Below are positions 25,991-35,042 of a stretch of DNA of 64,000 nt, piece after piece. The position numbers were made by a program, and so were the translations under genes. Position 1 is the first letter of the stretch, and each line of letters opens with the position of its first letter. The notes beneath the pieces are model-generated. The model was not told the DNA's origin, ran no database searches, and saw only the letters and a program-made list of their open reading frames with translations. This DNA is from J054 sp965223095 (GTDB lineage Bacteria; Pseudomonadota; Gammaproteobacteria; Steroidobacterales; GCA-2729495): positions 1,426,001 to 1,490,000 of the forward strand of contig OZ244979.1 in NCBI GenBank assembly GCA_965223095.1, in the 5' to 3' direction.

Positions 25991-27355
25991 TCAGGCTGCG
26001 CTTGCCCCAGCTTCAAGACTGGCGACACGTTCAGCCAGCTGCTGCCGATAGGCTCGCCTGACCACCCAGGTGGGTAGCAAGGCCAGCACGCCGACGACGG
26101 CTGGAATCAATGCCATGGAATACCGAATAGCGGACTCGTCTCGCAGGATGTTATCCGTCACGAAGGCCACCGAACTGGGGCCGATAATCGCACCCAACAA
26201 GCTAATGACCAGATAGAACAAGGCGATGGTTTGGCTGCGAATTTGTCCGGGTGCGATGCCCACTAAGGCCGTGGGGGCCGTGGCCGTCGACATGGCCGCG
26301 CCCACGATAGTGAGTAGGTAGACCGCGAAACTGGATAAAGCGGTGGGCATCAGTGGGAAGATGATGCTAGCAGGCACCATGATCCATAAACCCATCAGCA
26401 AAACCATCACGGCCCCATCGCTGTGCCCGCGCGCCTGCAGACGGTCGGCGAGCCAGCCGCCGAAGTTCACCGAGGCTGGTCCCACCAATAGTAGGCCAAC
26501 ACCGTTATAGACACTGAACTGTGGGATATCCCAATCCCAAGTACGGGAAAAGTACGCCGGCAACCAGGCGTGGCTATAGGCCATGATGGTGATACCCGAC
26601 ATGCAGCCGAAAATACCGCCAAAGCTGCGCCAGCGTTTGAGCAAGTATTTAAGGGCGGTGGGGAAGCCGATATTGCCACCGGCAATTTCGGCGGTTGCTT
26701 CGGTGCCCGTACGCCGCGGTTCGCGCACGGTAAGCAGCAGTGCAGCGATCAGAATGCCGGGTAGCCCGACGGCAATAAATACGACTTGCCAGGGACGAAC
26801 TTCGCCAACCATGGGTAGGACCAAGCTACTTTGATCGGCGGCCCATTGAATGATTTGGCCGCCGACAAGATAGGCGATGCCCGATCCGATAGACACCGCG
26901 CCGGTATAAAACGCAATCGCTCGCCCGCGGCTGCGGGGCGGAAAGTAATCGGTGATCAAGCTTAAGGCGCAGGGGCTCAGCGTGGCCTCGCCCACGCCCA
27001 CCAGTATTCGCGTGACAAATAGTTGCGCATAGTTGCGCGCTAGGCCGGCAGCCGCCGTTGCCATGCACCAGATACTCACGCCGATGACCACAATATTGCG
27101 CCGGCTGAACCGATCGGCTAGCCAACCGATGGGAATGCCCATGGTGGCGTAGAACAAGGCGAAGGCGAAGCCGAGTAGCAGGCCCATCTGCGTGTCGCTC
27201 AAGGAAAGATCTTCCTTAATGAGCTCTACCAGCAAGGACATGACCCACCGGTCTAGGTAAGAGAGGATATAAGCAAGGGTCAGCAGCACCACCACGTACC
27301 AAGCGTAGGCGGGGCTGGCAAAGCTTTGTTGCTCTTGAACGCTGGTTTTTTCCAT
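25991..27355 (-). CDS. MFS transporter, spinster-like
   Basis: This 454-residue carrier has 12 predicted helices. I start at ATG 27355; an upstream in-frame codon at 27397 adds 14 residues. The first half carries YILSYLDRWVMSLLVE in TM1 and MGIPIGWLADRFSRRNIV at the TM2-TM3 loop, the form seen in spinster-type MFS proteins that accompany catabolic genes in proteobacteria. It is divergent from the VOC/reductase operon and precedes the NTF2 gene. Likely role: uptake or export of the substrate of this block, direction not known. Confidence 0.85.
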   Translation of the reverse strand: MEKTSVQEQQSFASPAYAWYVVVLLTLAYILSYLDRWVMSLLVELIKEDLSLSDTQMGLLLGFAFALFYATMGIPIGWLADRFSRRNIVVIGVSIWCMATAAAGLARNYAQLFVTRILVGVGEATLSPCALSLITDYFPPRSRGRAIAFYTGAVSIGSGIAYLVGGQIIQWAADQSSLVLPMVGEVRPWQVVFIAVGLPGILIAALLLTVREPRRTGTEATAEIAGGNIGFPTALKYLLKRWRSFGGIFGCMSGITIMAYSHAWLPAYFSRTWDWDIPQFSVYNGVGLLLVGPASVNFGGWLADRLQARGHSDGAVMVLLMGLWIMVPASIIFPLMPTALSSFAVYLLTIVGAAMSTATAPTALVGIAPGQIRSQTIALFYLVISLLGAIIGPSSVAFVTDNILRDESAIRYSMALIPAVVGVLALLPTWVVRRAYRQQLAERVASLEAGASAA

Positions 27356-27495
27356 CCCTTGGTGCGCCTCCCTGGGTCGAAGTGCTTTGCTGTGCAATGT
27401 TCTTTATCTAGAGTCGCAGACCTGGCCCCGCTTGTCATGATTTTTTCTATGAGTGATACCATTTCGGCCAAGCTTGGTGACTCGATGGACGGACA

Positions 27496-27966
27496 ATGGG
27501 GACAGAAATTCCAAGTACTGGCTTGCGTCTGCAGCGCGCCAATATCGTCGTGGCTGACTTGGATCAGGCCTTGCGCTTTTATCGCGATGTGCTCGGATTT
27601 CAGGTCGATTTCATAAAGGACTCCGAGGATGCCTCCTATTCTTATCCGGTTTTTGAAATACCCAGTGCGGCGGCGCTGCGTTTTTGTGTGCTGTCAGCCA
27701 ATCCTGAACAGCCCCGCAGCCTCGCCTTGACGGAGATAACCGGTATCGAATTGCCAGCGACACCTCTGCCCCGGCGCAACGCCTTGGTGTTGAATATAGA
27801 CGATATCGATGCTGTGTTAGCCGCATCCCGCGCAGAGGGCCTGAAGATCTATCCGGAAGAACGACTAGAAACCAATGATGGGCGTATTGGCCGTGAGATC
27901 GGGATCGTCGATCATGACGGCAATCTGGTGGTGATCTACAAGATACTGAGCGACGGGGCAGCCTAG
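27496..27966 (+). CDS. VOC family protein (glyoxalase/extradiol dioxygenase fold)
   Basis: The 156-residue protein has one pair of beta-alpha-beta-beta-beta modules. It opens with RLQRANIVVADLDQALRFYRDVLGF, the standard VOC first module; the last module includes IGIVDHDGNLVVIYK. Candidate metal ligands are not all obvious, so the reaction (isomerisation, ring opening or lactoylglutathione-type chemistry) is undefined. It is the first gene of a tightly spaced five-gene operon (gaps of 11-17 bases, then an overlap). Confidence 0.83.
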   Translation: MGTEIPSTGLRLQRANIVVADLDQALRFYRDVLGFQVDFIKDSEDASYSYPVFEIPSAAALRFCVLSANPEQPRSLALTEITGIELPATPLPRRNALVLNIDDIDAVLAASRAEGLKIYPEERLETNDGRIGREIGIVDHDGNLVVIYKILSDGAA

Positions 27967-27981
27967 GCCGATCGCCATTTG

Positions 27982-29010
27982 ATGAGTTCGCCGGAGGTTA
28001 TTAATCGTCAATGGGTCGTTGCGGCACGCCCGCAAGGCGCGCCGCGGCCGGAAGATTTTCTGTACCGCGAACAAGCAGTGGGCCAACCGGCAGACGGGGA
28101 AGTCTTATTGCAAACCTTGTATCTGTCCTTGGCACCCGTGATGGCCATGTACATGAGCGGTGCCAGAATCGCCGAACGAGAACCCCTGGGCATCGGCGAC
28201 GTAATTCATGGCCGCGGCGTCGCCCGTGTCATTGCATCCCGGCACCCAGACTACTCGGTCGGGGATATCGTGCATGGACAGCTCGGTTGGCAAACTCATC
28301 GTATTACCAAAGCCGAGGCATCAGAGCGCTTCTATGCTTTTCGCGCTGACGATTTGCCACCATATCTAGCCTTGGGCGCGTTGGGTATGACGGGCTATTC
28401 GGCGTATTGCGGCTTCGTGGACGTGGGGCAGCCCCGCGCAGGCGATGTTGTACTGGTATCCGGCGCGGCGGGCGGCGTGGGGCACCTAGTGGTGCAAATC
28501 GCGCAAGCCACAGGCTGCGGCCATGTGGTCGGTATCGCTGGCGGCCCGGAAAAGTGTCAGCTCTTGCTGGACTTGGGTTGCGATGCTGCTATTGACTATC
28601 GGCGTAATGATTTCCCGGCGCAAATTCAAGCGGCTTGCCCCGACGGCGTGGATCTATACTTTGACAATGTGGGCGGCGAAATACTTGAGGCGGCACTAGA
28701 GAATCTTCGTCACGCTGCGCGCGTTGTGTTGTGTGGTTCGATCTCTGAATACACTCGCGATGAGTCCTTCGGTCCGCGAAACTACACGCGTTTACGCCGC
28801 CACGATGCCAGCATGCGGGGATTTTACGTGTATAACCACGAGTCTGGTTTTTCTGTTGCCGAAGAACGCATGGCCCAATGGATTCGCGATGGACAAATTC
28901 GTCCGTTACAGAACATTATGGAGGGATTTGAGAAAATGCCCGCGGCTTTGATCGGGTTGTACGCGGGTCAGAACACCGGCAAGCAAATTGTTCGCGTCCA
29001 TAAATCTTAA
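27982..29010 (+). CDS. NADP-dependent medium-chain oxidoreductase (CurA/prostaglandin reductase-like)
   Basis: This is a zinc-free medium-chain reductase of 342 residues. It opens NRQWVVAARPQGAPRPEDF, the CurA-type start, and has the cofactor site VLVSGAAGGVGHLVVQIA (about 155-172). VDLYFDNVGG and the C-terminal ENTGKQIVRV-type segment are also typical. Members reduce alpha,beta-unsaturated ketones or curcumin-like double bonds with NADPH. ATG 27982 is preferred to TTG one codon before. It lies between two VOC genes in the operon. Confidence 0.9.
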   Translation: MSSPEVINRQWVVAARPQGAPRPEDFLYREQAVGQPADGEVLLQTLYLSLAPVMAMYMSGARIAEREPLGIGDVIHGRGVARVIASRHPDYSVGDIVHGQLGWQTHRITKAEASERFYAFRADDLPPYLALGALGMTGYSAYCGFVDVGQPRAGDVVLVSGAAGGVGHLVVQIAQATGCGHVVGIAGGPEKCQLLLDLGCDAAIDYRRNDFPAQIQAACPDGVDLYFDNVGGEILEAALENLRHAARVVLCGSISEYTRDESFGPRNYTRLRRHDASMRGFYVYNHESGFSVAEERMAQWIRDGQIRPLQNIMEGFEKMPAALIGLYAGQNTGKQIVRVHKS

Positions 29011-29021
29011 CAGGGGAGCCT

Positions 29022-29489
29022 ATGAAAACCATTGTTCGGCGTACCACACTCGTGGTGCGTGATATTCAAAAGTCCGTCGCTTTTTATCGTGACGCGCTGG
29101 GCTTTACGGTCTTCTATGACAGCGAACTAGAACTCAGCGGTGTGGTAATGCCCATTGCCCAAGCCGGTGCGAAGTGCCACTTGGTCATTATGCAGGCTGA
29201 AGATCCATGGATTGGTATGATTGGTTTGATGCAAGTGACCGAGCCCGAAGAGGCTGATCCTGGCCCTTATCGTCAGCGCTTATCCATTGGTGATGTGGCC
29301 TTCGTGATGGCCAGCGATGATGCCCGGGCCACCTTCGAACGAGTCCGCGCCAGTGGCGTGCAGCTCATCGCCGAGCCAGAAGAATCGTCCGTACCCAAGC
29401 CCGGCGGTGGCGAAATTCGTATGATTACCAGCAGCTTTTTTGATCCCGACGGCTATTTCATCGAAGTGAATCAGCGCTTGTCAGACTAG
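29022..29489 (+). CDS. VOC family protein
   Basis: The 155-residue product begins IVRRTTLVVRDIQKSVAFYRD, a standard VOC first module, and ends with SSFFDPDGYFIEVNQR, where the final Glu is a usual metal ligand. It is preceded by the ribosome site AGGGGAG 6 bases before ATG. Fourth-gene spacing in the operon is 17 bases. Reaction not known. The sequence is clearly distinct from the first VOC protein (27496), so the two are unlikely to be recent duplicates. Confidence 0.85.
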   Translation: MKTIVRRTTLVVRDIQKSVAFYRDALGFTVFYDSELELSGVVMPIAQAGAKCHLVIMQAEDPWIGMIGLMQVTEPEEADPGPYRQRLSIGDVAFVMASDDARATFERVRASGVQLIAEPEESSVPKPGGGEIRMITSSFFDPDGYFIEVNQRLSD

Positions 29490-29506
29490 AAGCTCGGTGT
29501 ATCACA

Positions 29507-30340
29507 ATGACTAGCAACGACCAGCAAAAGCCGCGCCTAAGCTATGCCGATACGCGATTGGGCCAGCTACACTTGCGCCTGTGGCCCGGTCCGCCAGATG
29601 CGGATGAGCTACCTGTGGTTTGTTTGCACCCCGTGCCCTATTCCGGCCGGTATTTTGAGAGTTTCGCGCAACTGTTGTCGCGCCGTGCGTCGGTTATTGC
29701 GCCCGACCTCGCGGGCTATGGGTCTTCCGCCAGCCTCGATGAGCCAGTCAGCATCGCTCAGCACGCGGGGGCGGTGGCCGATGCGCTGCAGGCCCAGGGT
29801 GTGGGGCGCTTTATTCCCCTTGGCTTTCATACCGGTTCTGCCGTCGCTGTAGAACTGGCCTTGAGCCGGGCTAAGCGAGTTCCCAAACTTGTTTGCATCA
29901 CCTTCCCCTTTCTGTCCTCGGAAGAACGTAAAGCACAGTTGGAAGGTTTAGGTTACGGGAAACTGTTGACAGAAGAGCTCGAATGCTTGCGTAAGCGTTG
30001 GCGATTTACGGTCAATAACCGGGCCGCGGGGTCACCTTTGGACTCTGCCTTTACGAATTTTATCGAAGAGCTGCGCGCTGGGGAAAATGCTTGGTATGGC
30101 TTTAGATCCATGTTTGAGTATCCCGCCGAGGAACGTTTGCCCAAGGTTCGCCAGCCGGTATTGGTCATCAATGTCGAAAGCTCGCTCACCGCAGCCACCC
30201 GAACAGCCGCACAACTCTTGCCTGCGGCTCGCTACGTAGAATTCATGGACATGAACCGCGGTATTTTCGAGTTACATGGGTCGCGACTGGCGGCCGCCGT
30301 TGCCGCGTATGTGGAGGATCTGGATGCCGTTGAAATATAG
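29507..30340 (+). CDS. Alpha/beta hydrolase with His at the nucleophile position
   Basis: The 277-residue protein has the alpha/beta hydrolase fold: oxyanion-loop CLHPVPYSG, strand 4/helix pattern VIAPDLAGYGSS and cap domain. At the nucleophile elbow, where GxSxG is normal, it reads GFHTG with His108 in the Ser position. A sub-group of hydrolase-fold proteins has similar HTG sequences, so this may be a non-hydrolytic or altered-mechanism enzyme. It overlaps the exported VOC gene by 17 bases and so is co-translated with it. Confidence 0.78.
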   Translation: MTSNDQQKPRLSYADTRLGQLHLRLWPGPPDADELPVVCLHPVPYSGRYFESFAQLLSRRASVIAPDLAGYGSSASLDEPVSIAQHAGAVADALQAQGVGRFIPLGFHTGSAVAVELALSRAKRVPKLVCITFPFLSSEERKAQLEGLGYGKLLTEELECLRKRWRFTVNNRAAGSPLDSAFTNFIEELRAGENAWYGFRSMFEYPAEERLPKVRQPVLVINVESSLTAATRTAAQLLPAARYVEFMDMNRGIFELHGSRLAAAVAAYVEDLDAVEI

Positions 30341-31385
30341 GCGCTGCCCCCGCCGCCATGTTCGAGTGTGGGGCAGCTTATTGCTTGGTTTGGCACTGTG
30401 CGTACCGCATAAGCTGATGGCGGAATCATCGTCGAACATTGCGGGATGGCGAGAAGCCGTGGTCAGTGTCACCGATCTTGACGCTTGGGAACAAACTTTC
30501 AAGACCGTCGGTGCATGGGCCGTGATCCATCAAGGCGAGGGTTTGTCCGCCTGGCTAAACGCCTGGCAACTACCCAAATCGGTCACCTACGATGAACTGC
30601 TCATGGGGAACCCGGGCAGTGATTCGGGCTACATTCGATTTGTTGCGTTCAAGGGTGCCCAACAGCGGCAAATTCGGTCCAATGGCCAAACCTGGGAAAC
30701 AGGCGGCATCTTCGATCTGAATGTCAGAGTGACCAACCTCGATGCGCGTTTTGCGGAGTTACAAGCGCGTGATTGGCAGGGTTTTGCCGACCCGGTAGGG
30801 TTTGAGTTTGGGCCCTTTGTGGTCCGTGAATGGCTGGGCCGCGGCCCCGACGGTGTGGTGTTCGCGCTAATTCAGCGAGTTGCACCACCCTTGGAAGGCT
30901 GGCCGAACTTGCGGCGATTTAGCCGCAGCTTCAACTCGACCCAGATCGTGCGTGATCTAGAAGATGCCTTAGCTTTTTATCGCGATCTGCTGGGGTTTGA
31001 GATTTACGTTGAAACCAAGGGTCCCAGCGACACGCCCGGACCCAACGTACTGGGACTACCTAGCAATTTGCACGCTCAAATCAGCCGGCATACCGTCATT
31101 GTTCATCCACAAGGAATCAATGACGGCTCCATCGAACTCATTCAGTTTGATGGTTTAACCGGTCGTGACTTTTCCACCTTGGCCGAACCGCCAAATTTAG
31201 GGGTGCTGTCGTTGCGGTTTCCGGTAGCTGATTTGGCGCTGCTTGTTCAGCGTTTGCGCGAAGCGGCGTACCCGGTTAGCTATCTTGGTCAGGCACCCCT
31301 GGAGCCTTATGGTGATGTTGGCTTGTTGATCCTGCGCGGACCTAATGGCGAATACTTAGAATTTATTGAAATGCCCGCCGGTTAG
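30324..31385 (+). CDS. Exported two-domain VOC protein
   Basis: I choose ATG 30324, which gives an N-terminal signal peptide (Arg/Lys-rich start, hydrophobic core VWGSLLLGLALCV, likely cleavage near KLMA-ES at 32-34). An earlier in-frame start at 30276 would bury the signal. The mature protein of about 320 residues has two VOC modules: REAVVSVTDLDAWEQTFKTVG near the start and STQIVRDLEDALAFYRDLLGF in the second half, ending LRGPNGEYLEFIEM with the usual final Glu ligand. It is the last gene of the operon and overlaps the hydrolase gene. Location in the periplasm is unusual for VOC enzymes. Confidence 0.75.
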   Translation: MPLKYRRCPRRHVRVWGSLLLGLALCVPHKLMAESSSNIAGWREAVVSVTDLDAWEQTFKTVGAWAVIHQGEGLSAWLNAWQLPKSVTYDELLMGNPGSDSGYIRFVAFKGAQQRQIRSNGQTWETGGIFDLNVRVTNLDARFAELQARDWQGFADPVGFEFGPFVVREWLGRGPDGVVFALIQRVAPPLEGWPNLRRFSRSFNSTQIVRDLEDALAFYRDLLGFEIYVETKGPSDTPGPNVLGLPSNLHAQISRHTVIVHPQGINDGSIELIQFDGLTGRDFSTLAEPPNLGVLSLRFPVADLALLVQRLREAAYPVSYLGQAPLEPYGDVGLLILRGPNGEYLEFIEMPAG

Positions 31386-31450
31386 ACTTATCGGCGCACG
31401 GTGCCTGATCTTCGCAATTCGCCAGCCGCAGCCTGCGCGACATCGCAAAT

Positions 31451-32476
31451 TCAGCGAAAGCCGAAAGCGGTATTTTCAGCTTTAAGCGTTAGTCCGAGCT
31501 GTGCCCAGCGCAAATTGATGCCAATTCGCGCCGCATCCAAATTGGCCCAGCTATAGGCAACGGTATAGCCGGAATGGTCTTCAATCAGTCCGAGCTTCAA
31601 AATTGGGGCTTTTGTGTTCTGGTAAGTTAGGCGTGCGAGTTGTAAAGAGTAACCGCTGGGCTCGCCGGCCTCGGTCAAAATCGGGACGATTTGCCCTTCA
31701 TCGTGGATTACGATGTCGCGCATGAAATGCCATTGGTCATCGTCTTTGTCCGCGGTCGGTCCCGCCTTCTTTACGCCACCCCAACCGGTGAAATAGCGGA
31801 CTTTCCGGTTCTTATGGTGAATGCCATCGAGATTACCAAATACACGCTCGCCATTCGCGTCAAAGGCCTCGTCACGAATCCAGATTTCATTAGGTCCTAG
31901 TTTCAAATCGTCTGTAATGAAAATCTGTTTACCGCTGCGTTCGGACTTGAAGTTACAGGCTTTGTCGATCATATAACCCTTGAAATGATCTTCTTGAAAC
32001 TTCCAGTAGACCTCGCAGCCCGGCCGGGAAATCAGTTCATCCGGCCCGATGCCAAGCAATTGCTTGGGATCTAGATGGCTGTCTCGGTACTTGGCCTCGT
32101 CGCGAAAGGAATAAATGTCTAGGCGTATGGCTGTTTCTTTTTCGTCGATGGAAAATTGATACAGGCGTTGACGATAAATTTTTTCTGGGTTCGCATCCAA
32201 ATACTGTTGAACAAAAAAGCTGTGATCGCCTATTTTCGGCGCATCGACGGGTAAAAAAATGTGATGCAAGTGCTCATGACGATTTTCCGTCTTGTCAATT
32301 TCCTCTTGCCATACTTGTTCATGGTTGTCGTACTCGCCGGGAAACCACGTTAGAAAACGCTGCAAATCTTCCTGAAGCTGGCTATCGGCGAATGATGCTT
32401 GGCTGATAACAACGATCAGCAGCAGTAAACTGTGACTGATAGCCTGAGCAACATAGCTTTTTTTCTGGATGATCAT
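31451..32476 (-). CDS. CpcT/CpeT-like (chromophore lyase-fold) exported protein
   Basis: The 341-residue product has an N-terminal signal peptide (about residues 12-30, ending SFA-DS). The following 200 residues match the CpcT/CpeT pattern: FLTWFPGEYDNHEQVW at the start, YRQRLYQFSIDEKETAIRLD, LISRPGCEVYWKFQEDHFKGY, then KACNFKSERSGKQIFITDD and RDEAFDANGERVFGN. In cyanobacteria this fold attaches bilins to phycobiliproteins; proteobacterial versions have no known substrate. A C-terminal extension of about 110 residues is not explained by the family. It lies 88 bases downstream of the M13 peptidase on the same strand. Confidence 0.75.
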   Translation of the reverse strand: MIIQKKSYVAQAISHSLLLLIVVISQASFADSQLQEDLQRFLTWFPGEYDNHEQVWQEEIDKTENRHEHLHHIFLPVDAPKIGDHSFFVQQYLDANPEKIYRQRLYQFSIDEKETAIRLDIYSFRDEAKYRDSHLDPKQLLGIGPDELISRPGCEVYWKFQEDHFKGYMIDKACNFKSERSGKQIFITDDLKLGPNEIWIRDEAFDANGERVFGNLDGIHHKNRKVRYFTGWGGVKKAGPTADKDDDQWHFMRDIVIHDEGQIVPILTEAGEPSGYSLQLARLTYQNTKAPILKLGLIEDHSGYTVAYSWANLDAARIGINLRWAQLGLTLKAENTAFGFR

Positions 32477-32564
32477 AAACTAGGCCTTGTGACTCTGGTT
32501 ATGGAACCGAGGGCGCGCCGGGTCGCTGTTTCTTTGCACGCAATTAGTGCTAGCAGTGTTTATA

Positions 32565-34589
32565 TCACCAAATACCGACTCGTTCTTCAGGCGCAAGATA
32601 CATAGTCGAAGAATCATCGACACTGAAGGCCGCATAGAATTCCGGCAAATTCCGCAGCACGCCCAGCACGCGGTATTCAGCGGGGGAGTGTGGGTCGCTC
32701 AGTAGTATTTCTCGCAGGAAGTTCTCGCGATATTGGCCCCGCCAGCTCAGGGCATAGCCGATGAAAAATCTTTGCGGGCCGGTAAATCCATCAATGATGG
32801 GCGCCTGTTTGCCGGCCAGTGAAAGCAGATAGGCGCGGTAGGCCACCACAACGCCCGCCAGGTCGGCGATGTTTTCACCCAGCGTGAGTTCGCCGTTGAT
32901 TGCAATATCGGGCAGGGGCTTAAAGTTGTTGTATTGCTCAACCAAGCGGCTGGCGCGACGCTGGTACTCGTGCGCATCCGCCTCCGTCCACCAATCACGT
33001 AGTCGACCGTCGCCGTCGAACTTACGCCCCTGATCGTCGAAGCCGTGGCTGAACTCATGGCCAATAACCGCACCGATGGCGCCGTAATTCAAGGCATCAT
33101 CGGCATGCAGATCAAAAAACGGTGCCTGCAGTATTGCCGCGGGAAAAACTATTTCGTTCCAGGTGGGGCGGTAGTAAGCATTCACGGTTTGCGGCGTCAT
33201 TCCCCATTCTTCGCGATCCACGGGCTTTTGTAGTTTCGCAACTTGCCGGTCGTGCTCGAAAATGTGGGCGCGCCGGACATTGCCGACTAGGTCATCCGCG
33301 TCGATCCGCAATTTCTCGTAATTTCGCCAGCGGTCTGGATAGCCAATTTTGGCCCTGAATTTCTGAAGTTTTTGACGGGCCTGCTGCTTGGTCGGCCCGC
33401 TCATCCAATCCAGAGTATCGATGGAATCGTCGAAAGCCTGGCGCAGATTGCCAACCAGTGCTTCCATGCGGGACTTCGCCGTCGGTGAAAAATGTCGCTG
33501 GACATACTCCTTACCGATGATCTCCCCCAGACTTGCGTTAGCGAGTCGAATGCCTCGCTGCCAGCGTTGACGGGGTTTTTCCTGGCCACGTAGCACTCTT
33601 CGCTTAAAATTGAAGTCTTCCGCGACGAAGGCGTCGCTTAGGTAGGGCGCATAGGCTTTTAGTAACTTGAAACGAAGATAGTGTTTCCAGTGTTCAATGG
33701 CTGTTGTCGTAATGAGCTTGCCAAGGGCTGAAAAATAGTCGGTTTGGGCGATGACAAAGGACTCCAGCTCTCCAAATTTCCCCGCGCGCAAGATAGTCGC
33801 CCAGTTGAAGTGTGGGCTCAGTCGGTTCGCGGTATCGAGACCAAATTTGTTGCTATAGATTCGTTCGCGGTCGCGGTTTTGTACGCGGGTCCAATGTAGT
33901 TCGGCAATGCGTTTCTCTAGTTCGATGATCGCCGTCGCTGCTGTCTCGCCATCATGCCAGTTCGCAAGTTCATACAGCTTAGCGATATGCATCCGATATT
34001 TGTCGCGCACTGCTTGCAATTTGGAATTGTCTTTTAAGTAGTAATCTCGGTCTGGCAATCCCAAACCGTCTTGCCAAAAATAGACGAGACTGCGATCGGG
34101 ATCTTGAGCATCGGCATCGATGTAAAAGTTAATGGGAACCTGTAGACCAAATCGCAGGCCGCGGCCAAAGTAGCTCATGATTTCTTCATGGCTGGCCAGA
34201 GCTTCAATTCGCCGCAATTCTTCGGTCAAAGGACTCAGTCCCAAGGCTTCAACCCGGGCGATATCCATGAAGCTCGAATACAAGTCGCCGATCTTCTGCT
34301 GGTCGTCATTTCGTGCGGTTGTGGATGCGGCATCCGTCACGATGTCAAATACCTGGGATTCCGTGCGTTCATGCAGCAGCTGCGTAGTACCGTAGCTGGA
34401 CCACTCCGGCGGAATCTTCGTCCGAGCAAGCCACTTACCGTTGACATAGGCATAGAAGTCCGTGGCCGGATCCACGGTGGCGTCGAGCTCAGTACGGTCG
34501 AAGCCGAGGTGCTCGCGCGGCGTTTGAGTGGGTGAAATTGCGCAGGCCGCCAGTGCCAGCACGCACAGCAAGGATAGGTGATGTCGCAT
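32565..34589 (-). CDS. M13 family zinc metallopeptidase (neprilysin/PepO-like) lipoprotein
   Basis: This is a 674-residue periplasmic endopeptidase. The signal ends in the lipobox LAAC, so it is lipid-anchored. The peptidase_M13 N-terminal domain (about 40-410) is followed by the catalytic domain, with the zinc site VIGHEFSHGFDD and the third ligand in GENIADLAG. NAYYRPTWNEIVFPAAI is the substrate-binding NAxY motif, and the C-terminal SPAEYRVLGVLRN region is complete. Full length matches the family. Start: ATG 34589; an in-frame ATG at 34601 adds four residues. It cleaves small peptides. Confidence 0.93.
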   Translation of the reverse strand: MRHHLSLLCVLALAACAISPTQTPREHLGFDRTELDATVDPATDFYAYVNGKWLARTKIPPEWSSYGTTQLLHERTESQVFDIVTDAASTTARNDDQQKIGDLYSSFMDIARVEALGLSPLTEELRRIEALASHEEIMSYFGRGLRFGLQVPINFYIDADAQDPDRSLVYFWQDGLGLPDRDYYLKDNSKLQAVRDKYRMHIAKLYELANWHDGETAATAIIELEKRIAELHWTRVQNRDRERIYSNKFGLDTANRLSPHFNWATILRAGKFGELESFVIAQTDYFSALGKLITTTAIEHWKHYLRFKLLKAYAPYLSDAFVAEDFNFKRRVLRGQEKPRQRWQRGIRLANASLGEIIGKEYVQRHFSPTAKSRMEALVGNLRQAFDDSIDTLDWMSGPTKQQARQKLQKFRAKIGYPDRWRNYEKLRIDADDLVGNVRRAHIFEHDRQVAKLQKPVDREEWGMTPQTVNAYYRPTWNEIVFPAAILQAPFFDLHADDALNYGAIGAVIGHEFSHGFDDQGRKFDGDGRLRDWWTEADAHEYQRRASRLVEQYNNFKPLPDIAINGELTLGENIADLAGVVVAYRAYLLSLAGKQAPIIDGFTGPQRFFIGYALSWRGQYRENFLREILLSDPHSPAEYRVLGVLRNLPEFYAAFSVDDSSTMYLAPEERVGIW

Positions 34590-35042
34590 GTTTGCAGGCA
34601 TCCAGAATTGGCAAGGCCTGATGGTACCGGCGGTCCCGTGGATTGGCCAAGGGTTGCGGGAGGCAGCTACCCAGTCGCCAGGGGAATCCCCGCATCTCGA
34701 TCGCCCAGGACGCGACCCGAAATGGCGTGATGCAGCAAGGTCTTCAGTGGCCGATTATCCAATTGGAAGCCAACTTTCCAAATTTGCCTTGATTTGCTTC
34801 GCCGCTTCGACTAAGAATCGAACAGAGTTGTTCGAAAATTCATCTAGGTTCCGGCGCTGACCGTCGGTGGCGGTCAGCGATATTGGTAAAGTGAGTCTAC
34901 TGGCGTCGACGAGGGCCTTGATGTTTCGCAATTGGTACGAACAAGAAACGGCGAGTGCCTCAGGGTCGACGCTGTGCTGTCTAGCAAAGCTAGAACACTA
35001 ACTGGCTGTGCAAAAAGAAGATTTTTCTGGAGGGCAAAGGTG
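34590..35042. other. 453-base divergent intergenic region
   Basis: This region separates the M13 peptidase and the second CbiX-like gene. I see no gene in it. Two small inverted repeats are present: GCTGACCG/CGGTCAGC at 34857-34879 (8-base stem, 7-base loop) and TCTAGC-AAA-GCTAGA at 34980-34994, about 50 bases before the CbiX-like start. Neither has a T-tract, so neither is a terminator. The second could lie in the mRNA leader. Confidence 0.4.

Noticed and set aside
34588..34860. 90-codon open frame on the plus strand between the M13 and CbiX-like genes
   Set aside because: Low coding character, no ribosome site and no recognisable domain.
34857..34879. GCTGACCG/CGGTCAGC hairpin as a terminator
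   Set aside because: No T-tract follows and no gene ends nearby on either strand.
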